From NCBI GenBank assembly GCA_002483345.1, contig DLHS01000017.1:99316-145659 (forward strand): DNA of 46,344 bases. The letters run 5' to 3'. Within the stretch, counting starts at the first letter, position 1, and the number at the start of each line of letters is the position of its first letter. The translations under genes were made by a program, and so were the position numbers. The DNA is from Bacteroidetes bacterium UBA7662 (GTDB taxonomy: Bacteria; Bacteroidota; Bacteroidia; UBA7662). This document shows, piece after piece, positions 24,222-33,846 of the stretch. The notes under the pieces are model-generated. The model had not been told where the DNA came from, made no database searches, and was given only the letters and a program-made list of their open reading frames with translations.

Positions 24222-24719
24222 TTGCGCCGTCTCATCTTATTCCGTCATGCCAAATCGAGCTGGTCGTATACGGCGCTCCCTGATTTCGAACGTCCGTTAA
24301 ATGATCGTGGCCGTCGTGACGCACCGGTAATGGCCAAAAGGGTACTTCCTTTTATTGGTAAATCCCCCTTCCTCCTGAGCAGCCCTGCTAACCGTGCCGC
24401 CGCAACTGCCCGGCTGGCCGCTGAGGTATGGAAAAAAGACCAGGAACAGATTCACTACCGTGCTAAACTTTACCATGCCCCGGTGGCTGACCTCTGGCAG
24501 GAAATCCGTGCCTTACCGGATACAGTCTCGACCGTCATTGTTTTTGGTCACAACGAAGGTCTGGCTGATCTGGCTGTTTCATGTAGTCCTTCAGAGCTCA
24601 TACAGCTCCCGACTGCCGGCGTAGTTGTTTTCGATTTTTCGGTAGACCGGTGGGTTGATACCGCTGCCCGCGAGGCCCGGCTGGTTCACATGGACTACCC
24701 CAAAAAACAGTTGGCTTGA
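24222..24719 (+). CDS. SixA-type histidine phosphatase
   Basis: A 165-residue enzyme of the histidine phosphatase superfamily. The catalytic motif is LILFRHAKSSW, giving Arg8-His9; the second His lies in FGHNEGL. FERPLNDRGRRDAPVMAKRV and LLSSPANRAAATA are conserved. E. coli SixA acts on phosphohistidine of a phosphotransfer protein; the target here is unknown. The start is TTG at 24222, because the frame upstream reaches a stop at 24201 with no ATG or GTG. The stop overlaps the next gene's start (TTGA). Confidence 0.9.
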   Translation: MRRLILFRHAKSSWSYTALPDFERPLNDRGRRDAPVMAKRVLPFIGKSPFLLSSPANRAAATARLAAEVWKKDQEQIHYRAKLYHAPVADLWQEIRALPDTVSTVIVFGHNEGLADLAVSCSPSELIQLPTAGVVVFDFSVDRWVDTAAREARLVHMDYPKKQLA

Positions 24720-25819
24720 AATACCGGTGGCTGTTTTTATTACTCGGACTATCTGCCTCTGCAGAAGCCCAGTGGATCCGCAAGCTGCATCCTGACAGCT
24801 TGTTAAATATGAATCTGCGTTTTATTCCAACCCCGATTTTGTTTCGGTCGCCTGAAACATCCTGGGGGTATGGGTTAGGAGCCTCTTATTATTTCAATAC
24901 TGCCCGGGGAGATGAGCGTCTGCAAACCCGTAGCAGCAATACCCAGTTTCAGGTCGTCCGCACTTTCCGTCAACAGAGTATAGGGCAAATACTGACGGAT
25001 ATTTTTACGCCTGAGGAGCGTTTTTACATACATGCCTACCTTGGTTACCGGGATTATCTTGATCGCTTTTACGGGATTGGAAACGCTACAGCAGAGACGC
25101 AAAAAGAGGACTACCGCTTTGCAGCCTGGGTAGGCGCTGCGTCGGTGCTTTACAGGCATCAGGGCAAAAGTTTTATAGGTTTGAATATCCGTTTTCAGCA
25201 GATGTATAATATCCGCCCGACGGCCGGCGGAGCGCTCGATACTGGTCGGATTCCCGGTTCGGAGGGCAGTAAGTTGCTGGGATTTGGCCCGGAATGGCAG
25301 CTCGATAAACGCGACAATCCCTTTGCCCCTGCCAAGGGCTACTATATCAATACCATTGCCCGCTATCAGCCTGCCTGGCAAAACGGGTGGTTCAGTTTTG
25401 GAAGTTTCAGGCTGGATGCCCGTTACTACCGGGATTTGGGCAGAGAGCAGGTATTTGCCAGCCGGATTGTTTTTAACCAGCAAATGGGTCAGGCTCCCTT
25501 CCGGGAACTTGCCATGATTGGGGGAGATAAGGGCCTCCGGGGTTATTTTTTCGGACGCTACAGAGATCGTTCTATGTTTGAACTTCATACTGAATATCGT
25601 TTTCCCATCTGGAAAATTTTCAGAGGGGCTGTTTTTACAGGAATTGGCCAATTAGGTGAACATCCGGGTCAATATTTTGATGTGTATTGGAAAGGCAGCT
25701 ATGGTGCTGGTCTGCGGATACTGGCAAACAAAAAAGAGCGTATTACCCTGCGTATCGATTATGGCAGAACACTCACGGGCCAAAGCGGTGTTTACCTCGA
25801 ATTCAATGAGGCATTCTGA
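24716..25819 (+). CDS. Omp85/BamA-type barrel without POTRA domains
   Basis: A 367-residue outer-membrane protein with a signal peptide (KYRWLFLLLGLSASAEAQ) followed directly by a surface-antigen (Omp85) barrel. The L3-type motif is seen as GGDKGLRGYFFGRYRD, and the protein ends with phenylalanine. LDKRDNPFAPAKGYYI matches the usual Omp85 strand. With no POTRA repeats it cannot be a full BamA or TamA; it may export or insert a specific partner. The start is TTG at 24716, overlapping the SixA TGA, and no in-frame ATG precedes the signal sequence. The two genes are likely coupled. Confidence 0.86.
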   Translation: MKYRWLFLLLGLSASAEAQWIRKLHPDSLLNMNLRFIPTPILFRSPETSWGYGLGASYYFNTARGDERLQTRSSNTQFQVVRTFRQQSIGQILTDIFTPEERFYIHAYLGYRDYLDRFYGIGNATAETQKEDYRFAAWVGAASVLYRHQGKSFIGLNIRFQQMYNIRPTAGGALDTGRIPGSEGSKLLGFGPEWQLDKRDNPFAPAKGYYINTIARYQPAWQNGWFSFGSFRLDARYYRDLGREQVFASRIVFNQQMGQAPFRELAMIGGDKGLRGYFFGRYRDRSMFELHTEYRFPIWKIFRGAVFTGIGQLGEHPGQYFDVYWKGSYGAGLRILANKKERITLRIDYGRTLTGQSGVYLEFNEAF

Positions 25820-25832
25820 TTAGCTTTGCAAT

Positions 25833-26429
25833 ATGATTGCCATTGACCATACCCTGATTTCGGAAGACCTGCTCGAAAAACAATTTGTGTGCGACCTGAA
25901 CGCCTGCAAAGGGGTTTGCTGTGAAGAAGGTGATCTGGGTGCACCTTTATTGCTGGAGGAGATTGATGCAATAGAACAGAATCTCCCGGCAATCCGGAAC
26001 TATATGAGTGAAGCGGGCCTGGCACTACTGGACTCGCCGGAAGGTTTCTACGAAATGGCGCCTGATCAGGAGCTTGTCACGACAACTTTTAATGGCAAGG
26101 CCTGTGTTTTTGCTGTAAAAGGTTCCGATGAACAGTGGAAATGCGCGATAGAACTGGCGTACAAAGCGGGTAAAAGTGCTTTTCTGAAGCCCATTTCCTG
26201 CCACCTATATCCGGTTCGGCTCCAGGAATACCCACAATTTACTGCTGTGAATTATCACCAATGGGATATTTGTGCGCCTGCCTGCAGTTGTGGCGCAGCA
26301 CTGCAGCTACCCGTATACAAATTCCTGAAAGAACCTTTGATTCGTCGTTTCGGTACCGAATGGTATGAAGATCTGGATGCTTATGCCCGACACAAAAATG
26401 GTGAGACGGGGAGTAAGCCTACCTTATAA
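25833..26429 (+). CDS. DUF3109 family Cys-rich protein
   Basis: A 198-residue soluble protein. The N-terminus has C-x4-C-x3-CC (VCDLNACKGVCCEEGD, about 19-33), which with later cysteines (GKACVF, WKCAIE, ISCHLYPVR, DICAPACSCG) gives eleven Cys, a pattern that suggests metal or Fe-S binding. The set of Cys and the HLYPVR segment fit DUF3109, whose function is unknown. It begins 13 bases after the Omp85-type gene and closes the plus-strand cluster. Its end overlaps the convergent giant secreted-protein gene by 11 bases. Confidence 0.87.
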   Translation: MIAIDHTLISEDLLEKQFVCDLNACKGVCCEEGDLGAPLLLEEIDAIEQNLPAIRNYMSEAGLALLDSPEGFYEMAPDQELVTTTFNGKACVFAVKGSDEQWKCAIELAYKAGKSAFLKPISCHLYPVRLQEYPQFTAVNYHQWDICAPACSCGAALQLPVYKFLKEPLIRRFGTEWYEDLDAYARHKNGETGSKPTL

Positions 26430-29400
26430 GGGTAAAAGTGCCTTTTTGATTGTATTCCTGCCGATTCCGCCCCATAAACCTTACCACAAAGACATAAACG
26501 CCAGCCATGGCTTCTTCTCCTTTGTAGTTACCATCCCACCCCCTGCTTACATCCTTGGATTCAAAAACCCGTTCTCCCCAGCGGTTGTAAATTTCGAGCT
26601 TAAAACCGTGGGTTTCTTCAATGAAAACACCCTTTCCCCGGAACTCCTTGTTAATTCCCCCCGGCATAAATCCACTGGGAAAAAAGAGTCTGGGCTCCTG
26701 TACTACCGTTACTATGTTGGAGGTAGCAGTATCCTTGAATCCTAAAGGGTTGCCATTTCCTTCCAGTGCCTGTATAAAATATAAGTATTTACCCTGCTCA
26801 TCCGGAATGTTCACCACATCATCGGTGTAGACTACACTTCCGAGGCTGGTGTTGGCTAGTGGAAGATAATTCAGATCTACCCCCGGGATATGCCTGACAA
26901 TGGTATAAGATTCCAGCCCACCCAGCCAGTTTTCATATTCATTCCAGTTAAGCTGGTTCACAAAATCTTCTCCTCCTTTTCCCTCCAGATAAATGCTCTT
27001 TACAAATTCTGAACTATCAAACAGCTGACCGCAGACATCGTACGCCAACACGCGATAGAGATAGGATTGTTCGGTCGGATTTGCCCGCTGATCCATATAA
27101 TGCACCTCATAAAACCCACCGATGGCTGGAATCTGGGATACTTCAAAAGTTGCCACCACCGACATATCACTCTCGGAGGTTCCCCTTTCCAATAAAAAAC
27201 GATCACTACTGGCCAGCGCATCACTTACAAAACGGACAAATACCCTGTTGGTGAGTGTATCTACCGTCACCTGTCGGATATAGGTGAACTGCGGCTGTTT
27301 GATAAACTCTCCCGTCACACATTGCCTGCAGGATATAGCTGTTGAATCATCATTCCTTCTGGCGACTATGGTATAGCAGTATGCTGTATCGTTGACGAGG
27401 TTTTGGTTATCGAAATAACGATAGTTATTCTGGTTGGCAGGCAGGGTTGCCAGTATTGAAGGGTTGGTACCCGTTCCATCCTGCCGCCAAATCTCATAGG
27501 TATCAATGTCATTTCCCCAGCCCTCATAGGGATTCCAGCTAAGCAGGGCGGCTGAAACGCAATTATCGATGGTGGCTTTGAGACAGATGGTATTCTGAAT
27601 CTCGGCGTCCCGCTGATTTCCACAGCTATCCAGTGCGGAAACAGCATAGTACAGCGTCTGATTGTATGGATCCTGGCCACTCACCTGATCATACCAGAAA
27701 GTATTTTCCCGGCCCTGCACCGTATCTAATGCAACCCGCGAAAGAGGAGGAATATTGGTATTGGCCTTATAAATAACATATCCTATAACATCTTTATCAG
27801 GACATATCTCCCAACTGAGGTAGGCTATTTGCAGGTTATTATCGACGGAGGCCTGTATCACCGGCACTTCTTCCGGTTCATAAATATCTCTGAACCGATC
27901 TCCCTGTATCCAGCTGTAAGAAATTTCGAGGGATGAATCCAGAAACCCAACCCTGTAATTGAGGGTATCGTTACAGACGGTAATTCCCTCATTCCAGACA
28001 AACTGCATGGGAAGTGTATCTGCCCGCTCCCAGAAACCGGGATTCTGATCGTATTGCTCTCTTTCAATATAAACCACCGGAGCGCAGGTGGCAGGAAAGG
28101 CCTTTCCAAGGGTTAAGCTATCCCAAAACAGTTCGGCCAGCCCCATTGGAATGTTGTTTGTAAGCTGCAGGTTTATTGTTTTAAGTACCTCAGAGGGCAT
28201 CGACTCAAAATTTGCACAACCGCTGATATTGGTGATATAATAATAGTATTGCATACCGCTTACTACAGCATAGTCTATAAAGCTTGTATCCTGCAGGTTG
28301 TAGGTCTGACCAATCAGGCTGTAAGGCCCTGCAGGGCTGTTGGCCCTGTAAATGCGGAAAGAATCAAAAGAACCCAAACGCCTGTTTACAGAATAGATTC
28401 GTTTAATTGAATCGGGCTTAGAAAAATAGTTTACGTAATCCAGGGAGTCGATGGTGACTCTGTCAATAAATTGTGACCAGATAACCTTAACAGATTGGTT
28501 GTCGGGCTGTACACTGACATTCCTCAGGGTTGGCGGATCAAGTAAGGGTAATGATTTAACCTTCACCGTAAATATCTGAGAACTTTTACCTCTCAGGGGG
28601 CAGGCATCGTCAAATGTGGCAGCGCCAAACATATAAGAGGTGATACCTGTACCACAAATGGACAAGGTACTGTCGGGTAAATTGGCACAAACAGGTTGCC
28701 AGTTGATAAACGCATTGATTATGGCCGTGTCTTTAAAACCAAAACCCAACATTTCTCCACCGACAGAATAATGAATCTGAATGGGTGGATTACCGTCGGC
28801 ATCTTCTATTGTAGCGCAGGGAGGAAATAAACAGCCCAGTGTAGTCGATGCGCCGTTGGTTCCCAACTGTGTACTTGTTATGTAAAGATGTACCACTTCA
28901 TAATCTGGTGGTCCGGGTTGATTGGGTACAGGTCCTGGCTTTAGCGATGGGAAATAATCGTAGATACTAACGGGAATCCGCATGGTGTCTTTGGCATAAA
29001 CCATCACATCGAAAGTAGGGGCGGCATTTGGATTTTGCTGAACCGGAAAAAACTGGGGGGCCCGCTGCTGCAAGGTCTGTGCCAGAGACGATTCATTTGG
29101 ATTAAACGGGGGTGCGGCAGTGCCCGGATTCGGGACAATATTGAGCTGGAAATCTCTGAAAATTTCTGAAATCTTCTGGCCACAGCGTTTTGACTCCACC
29201 CGGAAGGCGAGCTGATAGGATCCTTGCTGTAGGGGCACATAACGCAGGCTGCCAGAGACCGAGTCAATGGCAGGGCCAATCAAACCCGGTATCGGTCTGG
29301 TAGCATTGTAATTGCTAGTGAAAGGGCAGGGCGTAAAGTAACTGGACCAGGGTAAATCAATGTAATAACGAACCAGATCGGCCTGATCAACATCCTGTGC

Positions 29401-30012
29401 GAAATTGTTGAACGTAATGGTATCGTGCGGATTTAAGACCGCAATCGCACTGGGGTCTTCCAGAAATTGTGGAGAGTTGTCACAAATCTGTGCCGGAGAA
29501 AGGGCTATCCCGTTGGCATCTACAAACCGGTACATGGTTATACGCAATATCATACTGCTTTGATCCGTACAATGCGTATTCTCATTACCATTTCTGCAAC
29601 AAGGCAGGTTGATGGTGTGCCAGGTATAACCGCCCGGGGGCGCCGGTCCCAAACCGGATAAATCCTGCTCTCCTTCGTAAACAAACTTACCCAATGCACC
29701 AATCTGATTGCCGGCACTAAAGGGTGGGGGGTCACATTTGAAACCTGTCAGGTTGGAATCACATTTAGGGGTTGCATCATAAACCCCTACCCTGTAGCAG
29801 GTTATTACAGTGGTGCCTCCCAAAAAGAGACTGTCAACATTAAAATGAACGCCGGAGCAATCGCGGAAGACAACCAACCGGAAACGGTAAATACCATTTC
29901 CCAGACATTTATAGCTTATTTCCCCTCCCAGCAAATGATCTGCCTTGGCTGGTTCCAAACAAAGAGCGTATAGCAAACACCAACATAACAGAAGTCTGTA
30001 AACCATCCTCAT
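26419..30012 (-). CDS. Giant secreted adhesin-like protein with T9SS type B domain, paralogue 1
   Basis: A 1,197-residue protein with a signal peptide ending AKAD. The shared N-terminal module starts HLLGGEISYKCLGNG and includes FRDCSG, CCRNGNENTHC, and RCGQKISEIFRDFQLNI at about 270-290; its many cysteines are conserved in the two paralogues. The middle (about 480-1,100) is a series of Fn3-like beta-sandwich segments (YRVLAYDVCGQLFDSSE, SYTIVRHIPGVD). The last 90 residues are a gliding-motility-associated type B sorting domain: FFPSGFMPGG, LEIYNRWGERVFES, GWDGNYKG, MAGVYVFVVRFMG. It is probably exported by T9SS and held on the surface. The ligand is unknown. Stop overlaps the DUF3109 gene. 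Confidence 0.88.
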   Translation of the reverse strand: MRMVYRLLLCWCLLYALCLEPAKADHLLGGEISYKCLGNGIYRFRLVVFRDCSGVHFNVDSLFLGGTTVITCYRVGVYDATPKCDSNLTGFKCDPPPFSAGNQIGALGKFVYEGEQDLSGLGPAPPGGYTWHTINLPCCRNGNENTHCTDQSSMILRITMYRFVDANGIALSPAQICDNSPQFLEDPSAIAVLNPHDTITFNNFAQDVDQADLVRYYIDLPWSSYFTPCPFTSNYNATRPIPGLIGPAIDSVSGSLRYVPLQQGSYQLAFRVESKRCGQKISEIFRDFQLNIVPNPGTAAPPFNPNESSLAQTLQQRAPQFFPVQQNPNAAPTFDVMVYAKDTMRIPVSIYDYFPSLKPGPVPNQPGPPDYEVVHLYITSTQLGTNGASTTLGCLFPPCATIEDADGNPPIQIHYSVGGEMLGFGFKDTAIINAFINWQPVCANLPDSTLSICGTGITSYMFGAATFDDACPLRGKSSQIFTVKVKSLPLLDPPTLRNVSVQPDNQSVKVIWSQFIDRVTIDSLDYVNYFSKPDSIKRIYSVNRRLGSFDSFRIYRANSPAGPYSLIGQTYNLQDTSFIDYAVVSGMQYYYYITNISGCANFESMPSEVLKTINLQLTNNIPMGLAELFWDSLTLGKAFPATCAPVVYIEREQYDQNPGFWERADTLPMQFVWNEGITVCNDTLNYRVGFLDSSLEISYSWIQGDRFRDIYEPEEVPVIQASVDNNLQIAYLSWEICPDKDVIGYVIYKANTNIPPLSRVALDTVQGRENTFWYDQVSGQDPYNQTLYYAVSALDSCGNQRDAEIQNTICLKATIDNCVSAALLSWNPYEGWGNDIDTYEIWRQDGTGTNPSILATLPANQNNYRYFDNQNLVNDTAYCYTIVARRNDDSTAISCRQCVTGEFIKQPQFTYIRQVTVDTLTNRVFVRFVSDALASSDRFLLERGTSESDMSVVATFEVSQIPAIGGFYEVHYMDQRANPTEQSYLYRVLAYDVCGQLFDSSEFVKSIYLEGKGGEDFVNQLNWNEYENWLGGLESYTIVRHIPGVDLNYLPLANTSLGSVVYTDDVVNIPDEQGKYLYFIQALEGNGNPLGFKDTATSNIVTVVQEPRLFFPSGFMPGGINKEFRGKGVFIEETHGFKLEIYNRWGERVFESKDVSRGWDGNYKGEEAMAGVYVFVVRFMGRNRQEYNQKGTFTLIR

Positions 30013-30114
30013 CGAACCAATATCAGTTATTTATCAGCTCAGATTCGATGAGGAGGTTTTAGCACAGCGGGGCATGGAAGCATACAATAATTTTGTCCGG
30101 ATAATTGAGTGGCC

Positions 30115-33100
30115 TTACCGCATGACTGTAAGCGTTCCCTTTTGACTGTACGTTTTATTATTCTTCCCGAGGAAGTTTACCACATATACATACACACCCG
30201 GCATCACCACTTCACTGTTCGGAGCGCGTCCATCCCAGCCAAGGGTGAAATCATTGCTCTCAAATAACTTCTCTCCCCACCGGTTGTAAATCTGCATGTT
30301 AAAGCCGCTGTTTTCCTCAATAAACACCCCTTTACCCCTGAATTCTCTGTTCAGACCGAGGGGTAAAAATGCGTTCGGGAAAAATATACGAGGCTGTTGA
30401 ATAACTGTGACAATATTTGAAGTAACCGTATCCTTCAAACCCAAAGGGTTGGTGTTGCCTTCCAGAGCCTGAATAAAATACAGGTAATTGCCATCATTGT
30501 CTGTAAAGTCTTTGATATCGTCGTTATAAACCGGCGATCCAAATCCACGTGTATTCAATGGCAGATAACCAGGATCCGTCGAAGGTATATGACGCAGAAT
30601 AGTATAGTTCTCAACCCCACCGAGCCACGAATCATAGTCATTCCATTTCAACTGATTGGTAAAGTCAATACCCGGTACACCCTGAAGAAACATATTAGAC
30701 GCAACTTGTGAGGTGTCAAACAACTGATCGCAGATGTCATAAACCAAAACACGGTATGTATAGCTTCGTTCTCCTGCTTTGGCCTCCACATCTGTGTAGG
30801 TAACTTCGTAAGCAGGACCGTTGATGGTTGCAACGCTCACAGGGAACTCCGCGATGCGACTAAAATCACTTGCAGAGGTTCCGCGCTCCAGGACAAACTT
30901 CGAGGTACTGGCCGCGACATCACTGATGAAAGTTATGCTCAGCTGACCTGTGAGGGTGTCAACACTCACTTTTCTGATGTAGGTCAGCATAGGGAATTCA
31001 ATAACCTCTGCCTGTACACATTGCATATTGGAGATTGCCGTAGAATCATCGTTGCGAATCGCCCGAATTTCGTAGCAATAAATAGTATCCTGAATCAGAT
31101 TCTGATTGTCTTCAAACGCATAGGTGCTCTGGTTAGCCGCTACCGTGGTCAACAACTGAAACGGAGCCCCGGCTCCGTCCTGACGGTATACCTCGTACTC
31201 CACCACATCACTACCCCAGCCGCCATACTGATTCCAGGACAGCTCCATAGAGGAGGTACACTGATTCATGGCAACTTGTAAATGAACGGTATTATGTGTC
31301 ACAGATACTAAACCCAGATTGCCACATGAGTCCATCGCCGCTATCCCATAATACAAGGTACTGTTGTAGGGGTTCTGGCCACTGAAAGTATCGTACCAAA
31401 ACGTATTGCTGTAACCGAACACTGTATCAATAAAAAACAAGGATGCCGGTGTCGTACTGTTGTCAATACGGTAGATAACATAACGGTTTACGTCCAGGGA
31501 AGGGCTCGCTGTCCAGCTCAGATAAGGAACTCCCTGTACGTTGTCGACAGAAGCCTGTACTACTTCTACCTGATCAGGTGCAAAATTATCCTGGAATACA
31601 TCCCCTGAAATCCAGCTGTAACTGATGACACCTGAAGAATCGAGATATCCAGCCCGGTAGTTGACCGAGTCGTTACAAACAACCACACTTTGATCCCAGG
31701 TATATACTCCGGCAACCGTATCCATACGATCCCAGAAACCGGCATTCTGTGTATAAACTTCACGTTCGATAAATACAACTGGTGTTCCTGTAGCAGGGAA
31801 CGGGCTGTTAAGACCCAGGCTGTCCCAGCGTAATTCGGCCAAACCAGCGGAAACGTTGTTTGTTAAGTAAGAACTCACTGTTTTAACAACCTCAGAAGGG
31901 TCTGATTCCTTGTTTGAACAGCCGCTCAGGGTAACCACATAGTAGTAGTACTGTGTATTGGGAACTACCGTATTGTCTACGAAAAAGGTATCCGTAATCG
32001 TATTCGTCTGACCAACTACCACATAGGGGCCTGCGGGGCTTTGCGCCCGGTAAATCCGGAAACCTACAAAAGAGCTGTAACGTCTGTTTACAGAATAGCT
32101 TCGCTTAATCGCTGTTGAAAACTGAGCATAATTGATGCTATCCAGCGGATCTATTGATACCGTATCCATCGGCTGCGACCAGGTCAGTGTTACAGCATTA
32201 TTGCTTGTGCCAACACTTACAGTACGCAAAACCGGCTTATCCAGCTCTGGCAAGGTTCTAACTTTGACGGTGTATACCTGGGAGTTTTTACCTCTTAAAG
32301 GGAAATTGTCGTCAAAAGAAACAGCTCCAAACTGATACGAAGACAAACCGCTGCCACAAGCCGATAAGGTACTGTCGGGGAGGTTGCTGCAGGTAGGTGT
32401 CCAGTTCAACTGGGCACTTACATACTGTTCACCTTTGTAGCCATATCCTAAAATCTCACCCGCAGCTGAAAAACGCAGTGCCTCTGGCGGACCACCGCCT
32501 GCCTGGGAAATCGTAGCGCAGGGGGGATACAGACAACCTGTGGTTGTGCTGGTACCATTCGCACCCATTTGCGGACCTGTTACAAGGATAGCAACTGTAT
32601 CAGGACTGTAAACCCAGGTAGTAGGATCTGCAACCACTCCGCTGAACAGGGGAAAAACATCGTAAGCCACCAAGGGGAAAATCAAGGCGTCTTCCGCATA
32701 AATCTCTATTTCATAATTAGGATCCCCGTTTGCATCAAACAACAAGGGCACAAAAATTGGTGCTTTCTGCGTAAACTGGCGATTCAAAGCAGGGAGGTTG
32801 GGGTTATACGGGTTCGGAGCTCCGGCCGGGTTGTTGATAATGTTTAACTGGAAATCCCGGAATATTTCGGAAATCTTCTGTCCACAACGCCTTGACTCTG
32901 CCCGGATTGCCAGGTTAAATGCCCCAGCAGTAATAGGACGATAGGTAATAACCCCTGTGATTGAATCAACCGCCGGCTGGCCAGGAAACAACAAACCTGG
33001 AAGCGGGCTAGCTAATGAATACGGCGCCGTAAATTGGCAACTTGTTCCAACACCATTCCAGGGATAATCTACATAGAAACGAACATCGTCGGTCACATCC

Positions 33101-33705
33101 AGATCCTGGGCAAAGTTATTGAATACGGCTGTATCAAATGGATTCAATATCGTTACGGCAGCAGGGTCTTCCAGAAAGATAGGAGAGTTATCGCACATCT
33201 GCGCAGGTGTTAACGCTACCCCACTTGCATTGACGAACGAGTACATGGTAATACGCAAAACGATATCACCACTGCAATTCATATTGTTGCTGGTATTCCT
33301 ACAACAGGGGATTCCGGTAATATTCCAGGTAAAACCGTTGGCCGGTGCTACTCCAAGACTAGATAAATTGGCCGTACCTTCATAGACGAATTTACCAATG
33401 CCTCCCTTATTAACTGCCCCCCCCCCGAACGTAGAGGGTGGATTACATCTCAAAGGACCTGTTGTACTGGCTGTGGGCGTAGCATCATAACTTCCTATCA
33501 AAGGGCAGTTAACCGGTACCGGTCCCTGAAGGGTAACCGCCGCCTGATTAAAGGGTATACCACTGCAGTCTCTGAAAACAACGACCCTGAAACGGTATTG
33601 ACCATTTCCCAGACAGCGGTAGCTGATCTCTCCACCCAAAAGGTGTGAAGCTCCGGCACCCTGACCAAACAGTACAAACAGGAGAATGAATACCAAATTC
33701 CTCAT
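30115..33705 (-). CDS. Giant secreted adhesin-like protein with T9SS type B domain, paralogue 2
   Basis: A 1,196-residue protein with a signal peptide ending GAGA. It carries the same N-terminal module (HLLGGEISYRCLGNGQYRFR at 21-40; RCGQKISEIFRDFQLNI at 273-289), Fn3-like repeats, and a type B sorting domain (FFPNAFLPLG, IYNRWGEKLFESNDFTLGWDG, MPGVYVYVVNFLGKNNKTYSQKG). It is almost the same length as paralogue 1, and the two align along their whole length, so they arose by duplication of a complete gene. The gap to paralogue 1 is 102 bases, with no obvious terminator. The cysteines at 31, 47, 67, 87, 134, 135, 144 and 171 recur in the other two copies, suggesting disulfides. Confidence 0.88.
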   Translation of the reverse strand: MRNLVFILLFVLFGQGAGASHLLGGEISYRCLGNGQYRFRVVVFRDCSGIPFNQAAVTLQGPVPVNCPLIGSYDATPTASTTGPLRCNPPSTFGGGAVNKGGIGKFVYEGTANLSSLGVAPANGFTWNITGIPCCRNTSNNMNCSGDIVLRITMYSFVNASGVALTPAQMCDNSPIFLEDPAAVTILNPFDTAVFNNFAQDLDVTDDVRFYVDYPWNGVGTSCQFTAPYSLASPLPGLLFPGQPAVDSITGVITYRPITAGAFNLAIRAESRRCGQKISEIFRDFQLNIINNPAGAPNPYNPNLPALNRQFTQKAPIFVPLLFDANGDPNYEIEIYAEDALIFPLVAYDVFPLFSGVVADPTTWVYSPDTVAILVTGPQMGANGTSTTTGCLYPPCATISQAGGGPPEALRFSAAGEILGYGYKGEQYVSAQLNWTPTCSNLPDSTLSACGSGLSSYQFGAVSFDDNFPLRGKNSQVYTVKVRTLPELDKPVLRTVSVGTSNNAVTLTWSQPMDTVSIDPLDSINYAQFSTAIKRSYSVNRRYSSFVGFRIYRAQSPAGPYVVVGQTNTITDTFFVDNTVVPNTQYYYYVVTLSGCSNKESDPSEVVKTVSSYLTNNVSAGLAELRWDSLGLNSPFPATGTPVVFIEREVYTQNAGFWDRMDTVAGVYTWDQSVVVCNDSVNYRAGYLDSSGVISYSWISGDVFQDNFAPDQVEVVQASVDNVQGVPYLSWTASPSLDVNRYVIYRIDNSTTPASLFFIDTVFGYSNTFWYDTFSGQNPYNSTLYYGIAAMDSCGNLGLVSVTHNTVHLQVAMNQCTSSMELSWNQYGGWGSDVVEYEVYRQDGAGAPFQLLTTVAANQSTYAFEDNQNLIQDTIYCYEIRAIRNDDSTAISNMQCVQAEVIEFPMLTYIRKVSVDTLTGQLSITFISDVAASTSKFVLERGTSASDFSRIAEFPVSVATINGPAYEVTYTDVEAKAGERSYTYRVLVYDICDQLFDTSQVASNMFLQGVPGIDFTNQLKWNDYDSWLGGVENYTILRHIPSTDPGYLPLNTRGFGSPVYNDDIKDFTDNDGNYLYFIQALEGNTNPLGLKDTVTSNIVTVIQQPRIFFPNAFLPLGLNREFRGKGVFIEENSGFNMQIYNRWGEKLFESNDFTLGWDGRAPNSEVVMPGVYVYVVNFLGKNNKTYSQKGTLTVMR

Positions 33706-33825
33706 AGCCTAATCATTATTAAAACCCTAAGTTAAACCCTTAAGAATCAATTCCCATAGAAATGGAGAGCACGATTGTCAGATTTCATGACATTTTAAGA
33801 TGTGAAATCTCCCGGGAACAAGAAA

Positions 33826-33846
33826 AGAAGACTATATCAGTCTTCT
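33826..33846 (-). terminator. Terminator of the third paralogue
   Basis: An 8-base-pair perfect stem, AGAAGACT (33826-33833) with AGTCTTCT (33839-33846), overlaps the stop codon and is followed on the minus strand by TTTTCTTG. It suggests that paralogue 3 has its own transcript, apart from paralogues 1 and 2. The rest of 33706-33825 holds no other recognisable element. Confidence 0.7.
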
